Source: Brevibacillus sedimenti
GTDB taxonomy: Bacteria > Bacillota > Bacilli > Brevibacillales > Brevibacillaceae
DNA: 64,000 bases
Assembly (NCBI RefSeq): GCF_020923495.1
Contig: NZ_CP064048.1
Span: 521,501-585,500 of the forward strand
Direction of reading: 5' to 3'
Shown here: positions 61,701 to 64,000 of the stretch, one piece after another
Position numbering within the stretch: the first letter of the stretch is position 1
Layout: every line of letters begins with the position of its first letter
Position numbers and translations under genes: made by a program
Notes under the pieces: generated by a model
Told to the model about the DNA's origin: nothing
The model's input: only the letters and a program-made list of their open reading frames with translations
Databases searched by the model: none

Positions 61701-62518
61701 TGACGGCAGGCGGCAGCAGCCCGGGCCAGTGCATCCGCCTCGGCCTCCAGGAGCGGCATGTAGGCCTGGGGGCCGTCCGGGGACGCGGCGAGGACAGCTG
61801 CCCGCCGAATTTTTCCTTCCAACGCCCTAAGCTCCAACGCCAGCGACTGGAGGACGCTTTTGGTCCAGGCCAAACTGTCCAACCCGCCGGGATCAGCCGC
61901 TTCAAACATTCCCGCCGCCTCGTCCAGCCAGCGCTCGGGCTCGGGATGGCTGCGGGAAAACTCATGCAGCCTGACGATAAGCGCTGCCAGCGGCGTGTCA
62001 TCCTGGCCGTCAAGGATCAGGTCGGCCAACGCCTGAAACTCTGCATCTCGTTCGTACCACTCCTCCATCTGCTCGTCCAGCACGTCCTGGCGCAGCAGTT
62101 CGGCTTCCATCTGGTCGGCAATGCGAAAATCCGGGTCCAGTTCCACCAGGTAGTAATACTGGCGCAGGAGCGACAGACAGAAGGAGTGAAGCGTGGTGAT
62201 CGTCGCCCGCTGCAGCAGCGCCAACTGCCGCCGCAGATGGGCGGAGTGGGGCTGTGTCTTCAGCGCCTTGCGCAGGGCATCGCCGATGCGGTGCCGCATC
62301 TCTGCGGCGGCCGCATTGGTAAAGGTGACCACCAGCAGTTGGTCCACCCCGACCGGATCGCTTTCATCCATGATTCGCCGGATGATCCGTTCCACCAGGA
62401 CCGACGTCTTCCCGGAACCGGCTGCCGCCGCCACCAGCAGGTTGCGGCCGCGCCGCGTAATCGCCCGCCACTGCTCTTCCGTCCACTGCTCAGGCTTGGC
62501 CACTTGCTGCTGTGACAT
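58712..62518 (-). CDS. addA: ATP-dependent helicase/nuclease subunit A
   Basis: This 1268-residue UvrD-like helicase has a C-terminal RecB-type nuclease and is the Bacillales counterpart of RecB in double-strand-break repair. Walker A is LLVAAAAGSGKTSVLVERI; DFSDLEHLAL, EVLVDEYQDINLVQ (motif II), MVGDVKQSIYRFR and TIHKSKGLEFPVVFV follow. The nuclease site is GRLVLIDFKTDRI. ATG 62518 follows AAAGGAGG and lies inside the addB end (29-base overlap). The last codons are part of a tandem repeat. Confidence 0.96.
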   Translation of the reverse strand: MSQQQVAKPEQWTEEQWRAITRRGRNLLVAAAAGSGKTSVLVERIIRRIMDESDPVGVDQLLVVTFTNAAAAEMRHRIGDALRKALKTQPHSAHLRRQLALLQRATITTLHSFCLSLLRQYYYLVELDPDFRIADQMEAELLRQDVLDEQMEEWYERDAEFQALADLILDGQDDTPLAALIVRLHEFSRSHPEPERWLDEAAGMFEAADPGGLDSLAWTKSVLQSLALELRALEGKIRRAAVLAASPDGPQAYMPLLEAEADALARAAAACRQGWEAAESAVRAVSFGRLPSVKEAAPEVKEQVQDLRNEVKKTLGELTEQYFAMSAAQYLEDLRQLAPHMRTLARLVCEFEAAFQREKRARSLVDFSDLEHLALQVLTERTEDGQTIPSAVSRQLRDQFVEVLVDEYQDINLVQETILRMVSRDAETHGAANRFMVGDVKQSIYRFRLAEPKLFLDKYLTYATEEDESGSIGECPGERIDLAANFRSRREVVDAVNFLFRQIMSPGVGEIDYDRSAELICRAAYPESEPERLRPEVHLIDRAAPEESEDQAEAEETGLPPAGEAAEEASTAQLEARLIARRIRRWMEPGEGEAPLLVYDKKEGGLRPLAYRDIVILLRAVSGWGEAMMEELRAAGIPVYAEQSEGYFDATEVEVMLSLLRVIDNPLQDIPLAAVLRSPLVGLREEQLAHIRISYPAGPFYQAVHRYVEEQPATCEWEEKLHRFFRSLKRWRTQARREPLAELIAALYRETGYLDYVAALENGQQRQANLRALYDRARQYEAGSYRGLFRFLRFVDRLREAGSDMGEARTIGESEDVVRIMTIHKSKGLEFPVVFVAGMGKMFNTMDVKSSFLLHKDLGFGPMAVEPQLQVRYPSLAALGIRQQMRREMLAEEMRVLYVALTRAREKLVLVGTAKDLGKSVTAWGRQGDGERLHDEDLIQAKGYLDWVGRALLRHPQAAPLRDYPRERGGEPVSVRTVPDDSSWSFHFYLADRLQAESDAQAEGHSVWERLTRREPIPERPADDTLRTLIERRLGWSDPHSSASRLAAKWTVSELKQRAKTGSGFPYLLPSIAEKPRFLAEDARHRLTSAELGTLTHLVLQQLDLRRPLDEPDIRQQIDSLVLRRFLTEEQAEAVNARDLARFFASPLGTRMKQAAKVYRELPFTMALPANEVDPEIGDDEHVIVQGVIDCLLEEENGRLVLIDFKTDRIAAEPSPAVIAEMKRRYEAQIRLYVRAVEQILKTRKVAESYLYLLAGGVEVLVEPDSRH

Positions 62519-64000
62519 CGTCGTTTCCTCCTTTACCCGTTTGCTGTGGGCCGGCCAGCATGCTCCACACCTGTTTGTTGTTCCATTTGGGGAGTTGGCG
62601 CATTTCCCCGGCGGATTCCGCGTCAAACTGGCAGACCGGTTTGTACGCGCAAAACTGGCAGGCGGACACGGTCCCCTGTACATACGGGGCGATCTGGATC
62701 TCGCCGTCGATCATGCGCTGCCCAATCGCTTCCACCGTCTCCCGCACGTACTGCTGCAGCGCCTGGAACTGCTCCGGCGTGGCAACGGATGAACGCGCCG
62801 AGAGGGTGCCGTCCTTTTTCAGTTCAAACGGCAGCAGTTCCGACGGCCCCTGCTCCACGTAAGCATCCATCATCCGTGCAAGTTCCGGGTCGGCCAGCAT
62901 CAGCCCCTTCATGCGCAGCTTTTTTGCCCGCTCCCGGGCAGCCTCGTCGGGCGTCAGCAGCCGCTTGGCAGTGACGAACGGATCAGCCACCTGGTAGTAA
63001 AAGACCCCCGCCGGTTCCGCCTTTTTCCCCAGCCAGGCCTCCGCGTTGGACACCACGACGTCCAGGTAGACCAGCAGCTGCAGATTGAGCCCGTTCCACA
63101 CGTCGGAGAGCTGGAGCTGCTTGGGGCCGGACTTGTAGTCGATCACGCGCAGATACGGCACTTCGTCATCCAGTGACTGGTCCACGCGGTCGATGCGTCC
63201 GACGAGCAGCATTTCCGCCCCGTTTGCCAGCTTCAGCGCCAGTCCCGGCAGGTCACCGCCCGGCCCGAACGCCACCTCCAGTCCCACCGGAGCAAACCGG
63301 CTGCGCTTGGCGTGTTCTCCCAGCACGTAGATCGCCCGGCCCACGGCACGCTTCAGTTTGCCGGAGAGGAAGCGGTACCGCGCCGTCCGGGTCAGGATGC
63401 TGCTCCGCGTCGCCGGCACCAGCTCGTCCACCACCGCGCTGGCGAGTTGCATGCTGTCGGCCTCAGTCAGCCGTCCCCACTCCAGGTGTTCTTCGTTCAT
63501 CTTTTCTACGGCCCGCTTCAGCGAGGCGTGGAACAACTCACCCACGTCAAACCGCTCCAGCTTGTACAGCCGCCGCTCGCCCAAGCGCAGGCCGTGCGAG
63601 GAAAAGTGGGAAAACGGACAGGACTGGAAGCGCTCCAGGCGGGAGACGCTCATTCTCAGCCGCTCGCCGTACAGCGCCCGGCTGGTCTTACCGTCGAGCG
63701 GCGCCGCCCGGTTGGTGTAACGCAGGCCGGAAAGCAGCCAGCCTTCCCGTTTTGCATCGGGCGAGCAGCGGATAAACCAGTCGTATACTTCCCACCAAAA
63801 GACAGGCAGGGCGCTGCTCTTTTTCATACCCCGCAAAAGCGTCAGCAGATGGCGAAACAGGCGGCGCGGGTTGCCGAGCAAAAAGGCGTCCGCCTCCGCC
63901 TCCCCGGTCGGCTCGTTGTGGAAAAAGCGGTGAGGCGCCTCGGGAAGCACCTCTTTCACGCGCGAAAAGACAGATGACGGCAGCAGCGCCTTGCCCTCCT
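62490..64000 (-). CDS. addB: ATP-dependent nuclease subunit B, C-terminal part
   Basis: The frame is open to the window edge, so only the last ~500 residues are present. They hold the RecB-type nuclease domain with LRVIDYKSGPKQL and the four iron-sulfur cysteines: one in RLERFQSCPFSHFSSHG and three in VSACQFCAYKPVCQFD. AddB recognises Chi-like sites and cuts one strand. The gene overlaps addA by 29 bases, as usual for addBA operons. Confidence 0.95.
   Translation of the reverse strand, partial: EGKALLPSSVFSRVKEVLPEAPHRFFHNEPTGEAEADAFLLGNPRRLFRHLLTLLRGMKKSSALPVFWWEVYDWFIRCSPDAKREGWLLSGLRYTNRAAPLDGKTSRALYGERLRMSVSRLERFQSCPFSHFSSHGLRLGERRLYKLERFDVGELFHASLKRAVEKMNEEHLEWGRLTEADSMQLASAVVDELVPATRSSILTRTARYRFLSGKLKRAVGRAIYVLGEHAKRSRFAPVGLEVAFGPGGDLPGLALKLANGAEMLLVGRIDRVDQSLDDEVPYLRVIDYKSGPKQLQLSDVWNGLNLQLLVYLDVVVSNAEAWLGKKAEPAGVFYYQVADPFVTAKRLLTPDEAARERAKKLRMKGLMLADPELARMMDAYVEQGPSELLPFELKKDGTLSARSSVATPEQFQALQQYVRETVEAIGQRMIDGEIQIAPYVQGTVSACQFCAYKPVCQFDAESAGEMRQLPKWNNKQVWSMLAGPQQTGKGGNDDVTAASGQA

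Overview
The window reads as chromosomal DNA of a moderately high-GC, endospore-forming Gram-positive bacterium of the Bacillales, most like Brevibacillus or a close relative. The inference rests on a Spo0E-family gene, addAB, a gsp13-type S1 protein, an AdeR/ald pair, an acetoin dehydrogenase cluster with AcoR and LipL, quinone-type PyrD, a consensus GlnR/TnrA box, and strong GGAGG ribosome binding sites with frequent GTG/TTG starts. No rRNA, tRNA or CRISPR array was seen.

Layout. 1-4.8 kb: a MocR-type regulator divergent from a LysE exporter, then an AT-rich islet with an HTH-TPR regulator whose 3' end overlaps an unannotated 48-codon exported-peptide gene (a Rap-Phr/NprR-NprX-like arrangement), followed by a Spo0E-like gene. 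4.9-14.7 kb: a cupredoxin-fold protein, an MFS carrier, ispH, panE, a proteobacterial-type glutamine synthetase, the cobalt transporter cbiMNQO under a cobalamin riboswitch, and pyrD. 14.9-19 kb: a group II intron inserted just behind the ald terminator, its maturase gene split by an IS21-family element. 19-29.6 kb: ald/adeR and the acetoin cluster acoABCL-lipL-acoR with a near-perfect sigma-54 promoter. 29.7-41.8 kb: an orphan CheY, a Med-like BMP protein with a sensor kinase, a hydrolase, an S1 protein, a VanZ-like protein, an RND-like exporter with its adaptor, and a 3-oxoacid CoA-transferase. 41.9-49 kb: an esterase, MFS/LysR, a LysE-family exporter, purU and adhP, with two copies of a structured repeat. 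48.8-52.7 kb: an iron alcohol dehydrogenase, a histidine kinase and a sigma-54-type response regulator, divergent from adhP. 52.8-64 kb: a TetR-controlled ABC exporter operon, an amino acid permease, and addAB (addB runs off the end).

Themes. Two independent sigma-54 modules deal with overflow metabolites: AcoR with acetoin, and the kinase/regulator pair with alcohol. The peptide-HTH-TPR pair, Spo0E, the Med-like protein and the sensor kinase could all feed sporulation or stationary-phase decisions. Four genes (ispH, esterase, MFS, response regulator) each carry one missing base in or beside a G/C run and are restored to normal length by adding one base; this looks more like sequencing error than gene decay.

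The most novel signals are (1) the regulator/exported-peptide pair at 2.36-3.8 kb; (2) a dispersed ~330-340 bp non-coding element, two full and two partial copies, always abutting a hairpin that is duplicated on both sides of the full copies and containing compensatory base changes; (3) the Fe-ADH/kinase/sigma-54 regulator module; and (4) an RND protein lacking the proton-relay residues.
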